DNA of 64,000 nt from Streptomyces sp. NBC_01429. GTDB lineage: Bacteria > Actinomycetota > Actinomycetes > Streptomycetales > Streptomycetaceae. The stretch spans positions 1,954,501 through 2,018,500 of the forward strand of contig NZ_CP109599.1 in NCBI RefSeq assembly GCF_036231945.1, in the 5' to 3' direction. Under the pieces are notes generated by a model that was not told where the DNA came from, did not search any database, and worked only from the letters and a program-made list of their open reading frames with translations. Shown in pieces: positions 1 through 9,132 of the stretch. Position numbers and translations under genes: made by a program. Positions within the stretch are counted from its first letter, which is position 1. The number at the start of each line of letters is the position of its first letter.

Positions 1-1201
1 GGATCTGGACCAGTTCGTCCGCCATCAGACAGCCCATCTCCGAGCCGAACAGCTTGGCGAGGGCCGCCTCGATGCGGATGTCGTTGCGGTCCTCGTCCGC
101 CATCTGGGAGGAGAGGTCCACGACCGCCTCCAGCGCGAACGTGGTGGCGGCGATGAACGAGATCTTGGCGCCCACCGCCTCGTGCCGGGCCACGGGCTTG
201 CCCCACTGCTCGCGCGCGGCCGACCACTCGCGGGCGATCTTCAGACACCACTTGCCGGCGCCCGCGCACATCGCGGGCAGCGAGAGCCGTCCGGTGTTGA
301 GGGTGGTGAGGGCGATCTTGAGTCCCGCGCCCTCGGGTCCGATGCGGTTCGCGGCGGGGACCCGGACCTGGTGGAAGCGGGTGACACCGTTCTCCAGACC
401 GCGCAGTCCCATGAAGGCGTTGCGGTTCTCGACGGTGATGCCCGGGGAGTCCGCCTCGACGACGAAGGCGCTGATCCCGCCCTTGGAGTCCGCCGTCCTC
501 GGCACGCGGGCCATCACGACGAGCAGATCGGCGACGACGCCGTTGGTCGTCCACAGCTTCACGCCGTCGAGTACGTACGCGTCGCCGTCCGGCACGGCCG
601 TCGTCGCCAGCCGGGCCGGGTCGGATCCCACGTCCGGCTCGGTCAGCAGGAAGGCCGAGATGTCCGTACGGGCCAGACGGGGCAGGAACGCCTCCTTCTG
701 CTCCCGCGTGCCGAAAATCTTGAGCGGCTGCGGTACGCCGATCGACTGATGGGCCGAGAGCAGCGCGCCGACCGCCGGGCTGGCCGAGCCGACGAGCGCC
801 AGGGCCTTGTTGTAGTACACCTGGGTGAGGCCGAGCCCGCCGTACTTGGTGTCGATCTTCATACCGAGCGCGCCCAGTTCCTTGAGGCCCTTGATGACCT
901 CGTCGGGGATCCGGGCCTCGCGCTCGATCAGCGCGCCGTCGATCCTCGTCTCGCTGAACGCGCGCAGCTTGGCGAGGAACTCCTCGCCGCGCCTGACGTC
1001 CTCGGGCGCGGGCAGGGGGTGGGGGTGGATGAGGTCGAGGCGGAAGCGGCCGAGGAACATCTCCTTGGCGAAGCTGGGCTTGCGCCAGCCCTGTTCACGG
1101 GCGGCTTCTGCGACCTGTCGCGCCTCGCGCTCGGAGACCGTGGGCCTGCCCTGCGGTTCCTGCGGTGCGGACGCTGCTGAGGGTGCGGATGGGGCGGACA
1201 T
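1..1201 (-). CDS. acyl-CoA dehydrogenase, C-terminus cut by window edge
   Basis: Flavin-dependent acyl-CoA dehydrogenase (alpha,beta-desaturation of acyl-CoA thioesters; fatty or branched acid breakdown). The 400 codons present begin with an Ala/Ser/Pro-rich leader, then a helical N-terminal ACAD domain, then the FAD/substrate-binding middle domain with the signature LLTEPDVGSDPA and the beta-domain motif LWTTNGVVADLLVV, and the start of the C-terminal helical domain (LNTGRLSLPAMCAG). The protein continues beyond base 1, so the catalytic base region cannot be seen. The ATG at 1201 is preceded by GAGGTGAG at good spacing. It lies just downstream of an aldehyde dehydrogenase on the same strand but a strong hairpin separates them, so it probably has its own promoter. 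Substrate is not deducible. Confidence 0.9.
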   Translation of the reverse strand, partial: MSAPSAPSAASAPQEPQGRPTVSEREARQVAEAAREQGWRKPSFAKEMFLGRFRLDLIHPHPLPAPEDVRRGEEFLAKLRAFSETRIDGALIEREARIPDEVIKGLKELGALGMKIDTKYGGLGLTQVYYNKALALVGSASPAVGALLSAHQSIGVPQPLKIFGTREQKEAFLPRLARTDISAFLLTEPDVGSDPARLATTAVPDGDAYVLDGVKLWTTNGVVADLLVVMARVPRTADSKGGISAFVVEADSPGITVENRNAFMGLRGLENGVTRFHQVRVPAANRIGPEGAGLKIALTTLNTGRLSLPAMCAGAGKWCLKIAREWSAAREQWGKPVARHEAVGAKISFIAATTFALEAVVDLSSQMADEDRNDIRIEAALAKLFGSEMGCLMADELVQI

Positions 1202-1282
1202 GAGGAACTCACCTCGCCGCGGAGTCGGGTCCAATGACGGTTCTTACCGGCTGGGACTACCTGTCCGTATCTACCCGAACAA

Positions 1283-1323
1283 CGCCGCCCGCACCAGTCG
1301 TGACGCGACGGGTGCGGGCGGCG
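1283..1323 (-). terminator. strong hairpin, terminator of the aldehyde dehydrogenase gene
   Basis: Perfect 13-bp stem (1283-1295 CGCCGCCCGCACC pairs with 1311-1323) whose 15-nt loop contains a further GTCG/CGAC pairing. It lies 70 nt past the stop at 1395. The T-tract is weak, as is usual in Streptomyces. Confidence 0.65.
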
Positions 1324-1326
1324 GGG

Positions 1327-1358
1327 TGAGGGTGCGGCGGGTTGAGGGTGCGGCGGGT
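1327..1358. repeat. two tandem copies of a 16-bp unit
   Basis: TGAGGGTGCGGCGGGT occurs at 1327-1342 and again at 1343-1358, between the hairpin and the stop of the aldehyde dehydrogenase. It is non-coding, and no function is visible. Confidence 0.8.
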
Positions 1359-1394
1359 TGACGGGGTTCGGGCGAAGGGGCCGGGGCCCGGGTG

Positions 1395-2840
1395 TCAGAG
1401 GTCGAGGCCGGTGAGGACCATGACGCGCTCGTAGGTGTAGTCGTCCATGGCGAACCGCACGCCCTCGCGGCCGACGCCGGACTTCTTGACGCCGCCGTAC
1501 GGCATCTGGTCGGCGCGGTACGAGGGGACGTCCCCGACGATCACACCGCCGACCTCAAGGGCGCGGTGGGCGCGGAAGGCGGTCTGGAGGTCGTGGGTGA
1601 AGACGCCCGCCTGGAGACCGTACTTCGAGTCGTTCACCGCCTCGAACGCCTCGCTCTCGCTCTCGACCCGGCGCAGTGTGAGAACCGGCCCGAAGACCTC
1701 CTCGCGGGCGAGGGTGGTGTCCGCGGGGACGTCGGCGAGAACGGTGGGCGTGTAGCTCGCCCCGTCCCGCTTGCCGCCGGTGAGCAGCTGGGCGCCGTCG
1801 CGCACCGCCTCGTCCACCCACGCCTCGACCCGCTTGGCGGCGTCCTCGTTGACGAGGGGGCCGACATCGGTGGCGTCGTCGGCGGGGTCCCCGGTGATCT
1901 GGGCCTCGACGGCGGCGACGATCCTGGGGACCAGCCGCTCGTACACGGAGGCGTCCGCGATCACGCGCTGGACGGAGATGCAGGACTGGCCGCCCTGGTA
2001 GTTCGAGAAGGCGGCGATCCGGGTCGCGGCCCAGTCGAGGTCCTTGTCGCTCGCGTAGTCGGCGAGGACGACGGCCGCGCCGTTGCCGCCCAGCTCCAGC
2101 GTGCAGTGCTTGCGCGGGACGGAATCCATGATGGCGTAGCCGACCTTGTCGGAGCCGGTGAAGGAGATCACCGGCAGCCGCTCGTCCTGGACGAGGGCGG
2201 GCATGCGGTCGTTGGCCACGGGCAGTACGGACCAGGAGCCCGCCGGGAGGTCGGTCTCGGCGAGCAGCTCGCCGAGCAGCAGCCCGGAGAGGGGCGTCGC
2301 TGGGGCGGGCTTGAGGATGATCGGGGCGCCGGCGGCGATGGCGGGGGCGATCTTGTGGGCACAGAGGTTGAGCGGGAAGTTGAACGGCGCGATGCCGAGG
2401 ACGGCGCCGTGCGGGAAGCGGCGGGTCAGGGCGAGCCGGCCGGCGCCGCCCGCGTCGGTGTCGAGCCGCTGGGCCTCGCCGGAGTTGAAGCGACGGGCCT
2501 CCTCGGCGGCGAACCGGAACACGGAGACGGCGCGGCCGACCTCGCCGCGGGCCCACTTGAGCGGCTTGCCGTTCTCGGCGGAGATCAGCTGGGCGATCTC
2601 CTCGGTGCGTTCGACGAGCCTGCGCGAGACATGGTCGAGGGCGGCGGCGCGGACGTGCGCGGGCGTCGCGGCGAACTCCGCCAGTACGGCGTGCGCCGCC
2701 GCGACGGCCTCCTCGACCTGGGCGTCGGTCGGCACGGCGACCGTGCCGACGAGCCGGCCGTCCCAGGGGGAGGTGACGTCGAAAGTGTCCTCGCCGGTGG
2801 CCTGGCGGCCGGCGAGCCAGAAAGCGTGGGTGGAAGTCAT
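1395..2840 (-). CDS. aldehyde dehydrogenase family protein (putative succinate-semialdehyde/aldehyde oxidation)
   Basis: 481-residue NAD(P)-dependent aldehyde dehydrogenase, normal length for the family. Visible are the cofactor-binding ISFTGSDKVGYA motif, the catalytic glutamate in LELGGNGA, the nucleophilic cysteine in YQGGQSCISVQR, and the late EEVFGPVLTL motif. The active-site context (GGQSCIS) differs from the two other dehydrogenases of the window (FNAGQDCTA and INAGQDCTA types), so it belongs to another subfamily with another substrate. It lies next to a PucR regulator and close to gabT. An attractive inference is that it oxidises succinate semialdehyde from GABA, but the sequence does not prove this. 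Start ATG at 2840; upstream SD is weak. Confidence 0.88.
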   Translation of the reverse strand: MTSTHAFWLAGRQATGEDTFDVTSPWDGRLVGTVAVPTDAQVEEAVAAAHAVLAEFAATPAHVRAAALDHVSRRLVERTEEIAQLISAENGKPLKWARGEVGRAVSVFRFAAEEARRFNSGEAQRLDTDAGGAGRLALTRRFPHGAVLGIAPFNFPLNLCAHKIAPAIAAGAPIILKPAPATPLSGLLLGELLAETDLPAGSWSVLPVANDRMPALVQDERLPVISFTGSDKVGYAIMDSVPRKHCTLELGGNGAAVVLADYASDKDLDWAATRIAAFSNYQGGQSCISVQRVIADASVYERLVPRIVAAVEAQITGDPADDATDVGPLVNEDAAKRVEAWVDEAVRDGAQLLTGGKRDGASYTPTVLADVPADTTLAREEVFGPVLTLRRVESESEAFEAVNDSKYGLQAGVFTHDLQTAFRAHRALEVGGVIVGDVPSYRADQMPYGGVKKSGVGREGVRFAMDDYTYERVMVLTGLDL

Positions 2841-3162
2841 GACGAGTCCGGGCCCTTCCGAGTAGACGGCTGTATGAGTCCCACGGTAGGGGGGCGAGGG
2901 CCCCCGCGGAGTTGTCCGGGGTGGAGTGGTGGGCTCGGGGCGGGTGCCGCAATGGCGCAGGAGGAGGGGGCGGGGGTACGAGGGTCGCCCCGGCGGCCTG
3001 GGCGGTCCAGGGCGGTCGTGGGCGGTTCGTGGGCTGTCGTGGGCGGTGCCGGCTGTCGGGACCGGCCGTCAGGACAGGCTTCCGGGACCGGCCGGAGCGG
3101 CTGGGCCGGTCGTGACGGGGCGCGTCCGGTCAGGTGGCGGTCAGGCATTGGTCGTCGGGCGC
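2841..3162. other. intergenic region upstream of the aldehyde dehydrogenase
   Basis: 322 bp without a credible gene. It is very G-rich on the plus strand, with imperfect repeats of GTGGGCGGT and GGACCGGCC between about 3000 and 3130. The promoter of the minus-strand aldehyde dehydrogenase should lie at its left end; no clear operator was seen. Confidence 0.5.
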
Positions 3163-4815
3163 TCAGGGGGTGGCCGGTGGGCCCGACGCCGTTGTCTTCA
3201 GGGCGAGCCACAGCTCCATCCGTACGTCCGCGTCGTCCAGGGAGCGGCCGAGGATCTCTTCCACCCTGCGCATGCGGTAGCGCAGCGTATGGCGGTGGAC
3301 TCCGAGGTCGGCCGCCGCCGCGTCCCACTGGCCGTGGTGGGAGAGCCAGGCGCGCAGCGAGGCCACCAGGTCGCCGCGGCCCTTGGCGTCGTGTTCGCGC
3401 AGGGCGCGGAGCATGCCGTCGGCGAAGGCGCGTACGGCGTCGTCGGCGAGGAGGGGCAGGATGGAGCCGGTCGCCAGTTCCTCGTGCTCGACCAGCGCCC
3501 GGCCGCGCCGGCGGGCCACGGAGAGCGCCTGTTCGGCCTGTTTGTAGGCGCCGGCCGTCGCGATGGGGCCGGTGGTCGCCGAGAGGCCGATGACGACGCC
3601 CGCCTCGTCGGACTCGCGGAGGGCGTACGCCTCGCAGGCGGTGACGACGGCTCCGCCGTCGGCCGCGAGTACGGCGAGCCGCTCGTCGCCGTCCGGGACG
3701 GCGAGGACCGACTCGCCCGCACGCGCGGCCGCCGCCTCCAGTTCCTCGGCGAGGACGTGGAGCGGGTGGTCGGGCGCGTCGGGTGCGGCGGATCCCGTCG
3801 TGGCCTCGGCGATCAGCAGCCGGAAGGGGGCGTCCAGCAGCTCGCCGTAGAGATCACCCGCGACGGCGCGCGCGTGGTCGGGCTGGCCGGAGAGCAGCAT
3901 GCGCAGGACGGCGGCGCCCAGGCGCTGCTCCGCGGCCTGCAAGGTGCGGGAGCGCTCGGTCGTGAGGGTCAGGAGCGCTATGGCGGAGTGCACGGCGTAC
4001 CGCTCCGTGGTGCCCAGGGCGGCGCCGGTGCCGACCGCGAGCGCGCCGCGCACGCGTCTGCCGGTGCCGAGGGACTGGAGTTCGACGCGGTCCTCGGCGC
4101 CCGTGTCGCCGCCGGTGTCCGTGTCGGTGTCGGTGTCGGTATCCGCTTCGGAGTCCGGGCTGGTGTCGGACGCGGCGCCGGCGCCGACCACCGCGCTGGC
4201 GGGCGCGGGCCGCTCGCGCAGCCGCCGCACCTCGGCGGTCAGCCGGGCAGCGCGGCGCGCGGCCCAGTCCGGCGCGGCGGCGACGACGGCGCCCGACGCG
4301 TCGTACAGGGCGGCCCAGCCGTCCACGTGGGCGGCGAGCCGGGCCAGCAGGGCGGCGGGCCCGTCGGCGAGGGCGGCGCGGGTCAGCTCGCGCTGGACCT
4401 CGAAGCCGGCGGTCACCGCGCGGTACTGGTCGGCGGCGATGGCCGCCGACACTGCCTTGCTGATCGCGAGGAACGGCGTGCGCCGGGGCACCCCCAACAG
4501 CGGCAGCCCCGCCTCGCGCGCCGCGGCGACGAGCGCCTCGGGCACGTCCTCGTAATTCACCCCCACCGCGAACCCGATCCCGACCACCCCGGCGCCGGTC
4601 AGCCGCCGTACGTAGCGCCGCATCGCCTCGGGGTCCTCGGCGTCCAGCGTGGTCGCCGTGATGAGCAGCAGCTCGCCGCCCTCCATGTACGGCACGGGAT
4701 CGACCAGCTCACTCGCGTGCACCCAGCGCACCGGCGTCCGCAGCCGGTCCTCCCCGGCGCGCACGGTGAGGTTGAGCGCGGAGTGCTGGACGAGTGAGGC
4801 GAGGGTGGGCGGCAT
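3163..4815 (-). CDS. PucR-family transcriptional regulator
   Basis: 550 residues. The N-terminal PucR sensor domain is recognisable (RWVHASELVDPVPYMEGGEL, about residues 25-50, followed by a DUF-type domain). The central GGDEF-like/cdaR region and a C-terminal HTH_30 domain (LRAWLSHHGQWDAAA then LGVHRHTLRYRMRRVEEILG, last ~70 residues) complete the family plan. Members activate or repress purine, amino-acid or amine catabolic genes in response to a metabolite. It stands between an aldehyde dehydrogenase and gabT, so control of GABA/polyamine catabolism is a reasonable inference. Oddity: a (Asp-Thr)4 run encoded by a GTGTCG repeat near 4120-4146 lies in the linker. Start ATG at 4815, with an AT-richer promoter region 4816-4900 upstream. 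Confidence 0.88.
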   Translation of the reverse strand: MPPTLASLVQHSALNLTVRAGEDRLRTPVRWVHASELVDPVPYMEGGELLLITATTLDAEDPEAMRRYVRRLTGAGVVGIGFAVGVNYEDVPEALVAAAREAGLPLLGVPRRTPFLAISKAVSAAIAADQYRAVTAGFEVQRELTRAALADGPAALLARLAAHVDGWAALYDASGAVVAAAPDWAARRAARLTAEVRRLRERPAPASAVVGAGAASDTSPDSEADTDTDTDTDTGGDTGAEDRVELQSLGTGRRVRGALAVGTGAALGTTERYAVHSAIALLTLTTERSRTLQAAEQRLGAAVLRMLLSGQPDHARAVAGDLYGELLDAPFRLLIAEATTGSAAPDAPDHPLHVLAEELEAAAARAGESVLAVPDGDERLAVLAADGGAVVTACEAYALRESDEAGVVIGLSATTGPIATAGAYKQAEQALSVARRRGRALVEHEELATGSILPLLADDAVRAFADGMLRALREHDAKGRGDLVASLRAWLSHHGQWDAAAADLGVHRHTLRYRMRRVEEILGRSLDDADVRMELWLALKTTASGPPATP

Positions 4816-4960
4816 GGTCGAACCGTAGGGCCTTCGGAAGAATTACGACGTCCCGTATGAACGGCGTCCCCCAATTCTGCCATCTTGTACGGACCCCGCT
4901 CGCGCACAAGCGCCGGCGGGACCCGGGGGCCGGGGGCCGGACGCGGGCCCCGGACCCGGT

Positions 4961-7366
4961 TCAGCTCCGCAGATCCACCAGCAGCGGCGGGGCGTGCTCC
5001 CCTGCGACGGTGCGAAGGGAGAGGACTGCGTGGCCCGCGGGTACGGAGTACGCCAGCTCGGAGGCCGACCACCGTTCCCGTTCGACCTGCCGTACGGTCA
5101 CGGCGTCCGTCGTCACGGCCTTGCCCGTGACGAGTTTGCGTAGCGCGTGGACGGCCCGGGTGAAGGGCTGGTCGGCGAAGACGGTGTGCTGGGCGACCTC
5201 CCGGGTCTCGACCCATTCCTTGCCCCACACTTCGGCGAAGCGCTTGCCGTCCCAGGTGGTGACGCCCGAGAAGGCCATGCAGCAGCCGACCGCGCCGAGC
5301 AGCGGGGTGTGCAGTCCTTCCGCGACGTCGTCGATGGTGCGCAGCGCGAGGACCGCGCCCGCGTTCACCGAGCGCAGTCGCCGCACGCCCCGGACCGTCT
5401 CGGGGGTGAGGGTGTGGGTGGCGTCGTCGAGGACCAGGCAGATGAAGAGCGAACGGTCCGCGCGGGCCGCCGCGACGGCGGTGAACTGGGCGAGGACGAG
5501 CCGGGCGAGCAGCCGGGACGCCTCCGCGTGGCCGCGTTCCGGCAGGTCGATCCGTACCCGTACGGGCAGTTGTTCCACGGAGCGCAGCGAGAACGGGCGC
5601 GCCTCCGGCCCGGTGGCGAAGAACTGCGCGAAGGCGGGCCGGTCGAGCAGGGCGAGCCGGTCGGTGAGCAAGGGCCCCGGGTCGCCCGCGCTCCCCGCCT
5701 GCCGGGCGCGCGCGTCGAGTTCACGGAGCAGCGCGTGGTGCTCGCTCGGGTCGAGCGCGTCGCGCAGCCGGGTGAGCGCGGACGGCACGCCGTCGAGCAG
5801 CTCCCGGAGCGCGGGCACCGGCGGGAAGTGCCCGTGGGCGGCGCGGTACGGGCCGAGCAGCTGGGCGAGCGCGGAGGCCGCCCGGCGGCTGTCGAGGGTG
5901 GGGATGTCCCCGGCCAGGCCCTCCGCGAGCAGGGCTGCCGCCTCGTCGGGGTCGGTCGTGCCCCCGTACAGATCGAAGTCGTGGCGGGAGGCGGGGTCAC
6001 CGATCCTGACGACGACGTCGTACGCCTGGTCGGGGCCGAGCGGTGTGCCGGCGGCGCAGACGGTGACCACGGAGCACTGCCCGGCGAGCGCACGGAGGGC
6101 GAGGGACTCCACCACGGGCCGGACCAGCCGGCCGGACTTGCCTGCGCCGGGCGGCCCGACGGCCAGCAGCGAGGTGCCGAGGAGCGCGGGGTCCAGGGCC
6201 ACACCGGAGCCGCGGCGCTCGTAGGGGTTGTGCGGGTCGTCCGCGCAACGGCCGATACGGACCTGCCCGGTGAGCAGATCGTGCGGTGCGGTGCGCCCCG
6301 GCAGATCCCGGTCGCCGGAGGGGTGCGGGCAGGCGGCTGCTCCCCGGCGCAGCACGGCGTCGGTGAAGGGGCCGACCCGTCCCGGCTCGGTCCTGGCCAC
6401 GGACCACGCGTGGCGCAGCCGTGCGACGTCCACGTCGTTCATCCCGCCGGCGCGTGCTTCGGCCGTCAGGGTGTCGGCGGCGTCCGACTCTCCGGCCGCC
6501 CGCAGCTCCGGCCAGTCGGCGGGGGAGGCGGCGGCCGGTCGGGCCGGCGCGGACCCGGCTCCGGCCGGTGCGCGGCCCGGCCCGCCGCCCGCGTACCGTG
6601 CCGCGAGCGCGCGCCACTGGCCCAGGCGGGCGAAGGGCCACAGCACGCCCACGCTGATGAGCACGTAGATCACGTTCACGACACCCTGGCTCTGGAACAG
6701 CTCACCGCCCGCGATCCAGGCCACGACGATCAGCACCGGCCGGGCGACGGGCAGCGCGTCCCTCCAGACGAGCATCAGTACCAGGGCCCCGGCGACCGCC
6801 GAGGCGACGCCGAGGAAGGGCTGCCCACGCCGCGCGACATGGCGCTGGAACAGCTCGGCCCAGTTCCCGAGCCGGGCACAGGTGTAGACGAGCAGCCCGA
6901 AGAGGAGGGCCTCGTAGACGGTGACCGCCCGCTCCGCCTCCCGCGTCCGGGGACCACCGAAGCTGCCGGCGAACCACCAGTCGCGCGGGGTGAAAAGTTT
7001 CAGCGGAACGAGCCGGTACGGGATGTAGCCGTGCCGCCACAGCGTCCAGACGAGCGTCCCGGAGAGCAGGGAGATCAGCAGTCCGACGACCAGCGCGCGA
7101 TTGGGCACCCCGTAGGGCTTCTCCGGCGGCCTCGGGACATGGCCGTAGCGCCAGACACCGGGGGCGTCTCCACGCCTCGGGGTGCGCAGCCAGTCGTCGA
7201 GCGAGGAGGCGGGGGCCACGGCCTCGGCCGACGGGGCGCCGGGGGGCGCGTGCGGCGGGCGGGGCGGGGCGTACGCGGGGCGCGGCGGCTCCGGTCGGGG
7301 TGGGGCGGAGCGTGGGGGTGGCGGGGTGGGTGTGGTCGGTGCGTCGTGTGTGCCGTCGGTGTCCAT
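4961..7366 (-). CDS. membrane-anchored TraG/FtsK-like ATPase of unknown role
   Basis: About 801 residues from the ATG at 7366. An in-frame GTG 23 codons upstream exists, but the ATG has AGGG-type SD bases before it. A Pro-rich N-terminus (~80 residues) is followed by four hydrophobic segments (ALVVGLLISLLSGTLVW; FGLLVYTCARL; VAGALVLMLVWRDALPV plus LIVVAWIAGGELF; NVIYVLISVGVLWPF). A cytosolic ATPase domain then has Walker A GPPGAGKS and a Walker B-like LFICLVLDDATH. The layout (TM anchor plus VirD4/TraG-type motor) resembles conjugative coupling proteins and actinobacterial relatives kept on chromosomes. No relaxase, pilus or transfer genes lie nearby, so conjugation is not supported. It is divergent from gabT. 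Confidence 0.75.
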   Translation of the reverse strand: MDTDGTHDAPTTPTPPPPRSAPPRPEPPRPAYAPPRPPHAPPGAPSAEAVAPASSLDDWLRTPRRGDAPGVWRYGHVPRPPEKPYGVPNRALVVGLLISLLSGTLVWTLWRHGYIPYRLVPLKLFTPRDWWFAGSFGGPRTREAERAVTVYEALLFGLLVYTCARLGNWAELFQRHVARRGQPFLGVASAVAGALVLMLVWRDALPVARPVLIVVAWIAGGELFQSQGVVNVIYVLISVGVLWPFARLGQWRALAARYAGGGPGRAPAGAGSAPARPAAASPADWPELRAAGESDAADTLTAEARAGGMNDVDVARLRHAWSVARTEPGRVGPFTDAVLRRGAAACPHPSGDRDLPGRTAPHDLLTGQVRIGRCADDPHNPYERRGSGVALDPALLGTSLLAVGPPGAGKSGRLVRPVVESLALRALAGQCSVVTVCAAGTPLGPDQAYDVVVRIGDPASRHDFDLYGGTTDPDEAAALLAEGLAGDIPTLDSRRAASALAQLLGPYRAAHGHFPPVPALRELLDGVPSALTRLRDALDPSEHHALLRELDARARQAGSAGDPGPLLTDRLALLDRPAFAQFFATGPEARPFSLRSVEQLPVRVRIDLPERGHAEASRLLARLVLAQFTAVAAARADRSLFICLVLDDATHTLTPETVRGVRRLRSVNAGAVLALRTIDDVAEGLHTPLLGAVGCCMAFSGVTTWDGKRFAEVWGKEWVETREVAQHTVFADQPFTRAVHALRKLVTGKAVTTDAVTVRQVERERWSASELAYSVPAGHAVLSLRTVAGEHAPPLLVDLRS

Positions 7367-7697
7367 GAAAACCCTGCCCCCTGAGCCGTCTTCTCCGCCC
7401 TGTGCACCCGTCAATCTAGTGCCCCCGCAAGCCATTCAGCGGGTAGCTCACCGGCCGGCTGCCTCCCGCGCTCCTCCCGCACCCGCGCGGACCGTACCCG
7501 CGGCCCGCGCGCCCTCCCCCGGCCGCTATGTCCGTCGCGGACAACGACACGCGCACACCACTCCCGAACGGCGCATGCCCGTCTCCCCCGCTCCCCCCTA
7601 GCCTGCGAGGAAAGCCAAAGGAAGCCGGAGAAAGTCCCGCTACCCCCGGTGACTCCCCCGGCAACCCTCCCGGAGGCGTTCCCCCTCGTACCGGACC
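7367..7697. other. divergent promoter region between the membrane ATPase and gabT
   Basis: 331 bp. An open frame continuous with gabT runs from 7528, but it is Pro/Arg-rich, lacks a good SD at its first ATG and would add 90 residues that aminotransferases do not have, so I read it as leader/promoter DNA. No RNA motif was recognised here. Confidence 0.5.
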
Positions 7698-7785
7698 CCC
7701 AGACCACAGATCCCACAGACCCCGCAGACCCCGCAGATCCCGCAAACCACAGATCCCGCAGATCTCACAGATACCCAGAGACCCC
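7697..7785 (+). repeat. C/A-rich tandem repeats in the gabT leader (unit CCCGCAGAY)
   Basis: About ten consecutive 7-9 bp units, e.g. CCCACAGAC, CCCGCAGAC, CCCGCAGAT, CCCGCAAAC, CCCGCAGAT, CTCACAGAT. They end directly before the AGGAG ribosome site of gabT at about 7787. The stretch contains almost no G on the plus strand except in GCAG, so the mRNA there should be unstructured. Confidence 0.75.
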
Positions 7786-7797
7786 CAGGAGCCCCTC

Positions 7798-9132
7798 ATG
7801 ACCACTGTTCCGCAGGAGCGCCGCATCGTCACCCCCATCCCCGGACCCAAGTCGCTGGAGCTGCAGGCCCGCCGTACCGCCGTGGTCGCCGGCGGGGTGG
7901 GGTCCGTGCTGCCGGTCTTCGCCGCCCGCGCGGACGGCGGGATCGTCGAGGACGTGGACGGGAACCGGCTGATCGACTTCGGTTCCGGTATCGCCGTGAC
8001 CTCGGTCGGCGCCAGCGCCGAGGCCGTGGTGCGCCGGGCCTCCGCCCAGCTGGCGGATTTCACCCACACCTGTTTCATGGTCACGCCGTACGAGGGGTAC
8101 GTCGAGGTCTGCGAGCGGCTCGCCGAGCTGACGCCGGGCGACCACGCGAAGAAGTCCGCCCTCTTCAACTCGGGCGCCGAGGCCGTCGAGAACGCCGTGA
8201 AGATCGCCAGGTCGTACACCAAGCGCCAGGCGGTCGTGGTCTTCGACCACGGCTACCACGGCCGTACCAACCTCACCATGGCGCTGACCGCCAAGAACAT
8301 GCCGTACAAGAACGGCTTCGGGCCGTTCGCGCCGGAGATCTACCGGGTGCCGGTCGCCTACGGCTACCGCTGGCCGACCGGCGCCGAGAACTGCGGCGCC
8401 GAGGCGTCCGCCCAGGCCATCGACCAGATCAGCAAGCAGATCGGCGCCGGGAACGTCGCCGCGATCGTCATCGAGCCGGTGCTCGGCGAGGGCGGCTTCA
8501 TCGAGCCGGCCAAGGGCTTCCTGCCCGCGCTGGCGCGGTTCGCCAAGGACAACGGGATCGTGTTCGTGGCGGACGAGATCCAGTCCGGCTTCTGCCGTAC
8601 CGGCCAGTGGTTCGCCTGCGAGGACGAGAACGTCGTCCCCGACCTGATCACCACCGCGAAGGGCATCGCCGGCGGTCTGCCGCTCGCCGCCGTCACCGGC
8701 CGCGCCGAGATCATGGACGCCGCGCACTCGGGCGGGCTCGGCGGTACGTACGGCGGGAACCCGGTGGCCTGCGCCGCCGCGCTCGGCTCCATCGAGACGA
8801 TGAAGGAGCTGGATCTCGTCGGCAAGGCGCGCCGCATCGAGACGGTCATGAAGGGCCGGCTGGCCGCCCTCGCCGAGAAGTACGACGTCATCGGCGACAT
8901 CCGGGGCCGGGGCGCGATGATCGCCGTCGAACTGGTGAAGGACCGGGACACCAAGGAGCCCGCGCCGGAGGCGACCGCCGCGCTCGCCAAGTCCTGCCAC
9001 GCGGCGGGGCTGCTCGTCCTCACCTGCGGTACGTACGGCAATGTGCTGCGCTTCCTGCCGCCCCTGGTGATCGGCGAGGACCTGCTGAACGAGGGCCTCG
9101 ACATCATCGAGCAGGCGTTCGCCGCCCTCTGA
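7798..9132 (+). CDS. gabT: 4-aminobutyrate aminotransferase
   Basis: 444-residue class III PLP aminotransferase that transfers the amino group of GABA (or a related omega-amine) to 2-oxoglutarate, giving succinate semialdehyde. Visible motifs are the phosphate-cup NSGAEAVENAVKIAR (from about residue 124), HGYHGRTNLTM, the PLP-pyridine aspartate in VADEIQSGF (Asp259) and the Schiff-base lysine in TTAKGIAGG (Lys288). Length and motif spacing match GabT closely. The start ATG at 7798 has AGGAG just upstream, whereas the open frame continues upstream without another good start. It completes the polyamine to GABA to succinate route encoded by the neighbouring pot/aldehyde dehydrogenase operon, though it is transcribed on its own. 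Confidence 0.93.
   Translation: MTTVPQERRIVTPIPGPKSLELQARRTAVVAGGVGSVLPVFAARADGGIVEDVDGNRLIDFGSGIAVTSVGASAEAVVRRASAQLADFTHTCFMVTPYEGYVEVCERLAELTPGDHAKKSALFNSGAEAVENAVKIARSYTKRQAVVVFDHGYHGRTNLTMALTAKNMPYKNGFGPFAPEIYRVPVAYGYRWPTGAENCGAEASAQAIDQISKQIGAGNVAAIVIEPVLGEGGFIEPAKGFLPALARFAKDNGIVFVADEIQSGFCRTGQWFACEDENVVPDLITTAKGIAGGLPLAAVTGRAEIMDAAHSGGLGGTYGGNPVACAAALGSIETMKELDLVGKARRIETVMKGRLAALAEKYDVIGDIRGRGAMIAVELVKDRDTKEPAPEATAALAKSCHAAGLLVLTCGTYGNVLRFLPPLVIGEDLLNEGLDIIEQAFAAL

Noticed and set aside
1392..3593. 733-codon plus-strand open frame over the aldehyde dehydrogenase
   Set aside because: Shadow of the minus-strand gene caused by GC-rich third positions; no domain recognisable.
4961..7366. 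TraG-like ATPase as evidence of an integrated conjugative element
   Set aside because: No integrase, relaxase, att-site duplication or composition shift; flanking genes are core metabolic genes.
7528..7797. In-frame N-terminal extension of gabT by 90 codons
   Set aside because: Low-complexity Pro/Arg sequence derived from tandem repeats, no SD at its ATG, while 7798 has a good SD and matches family length.
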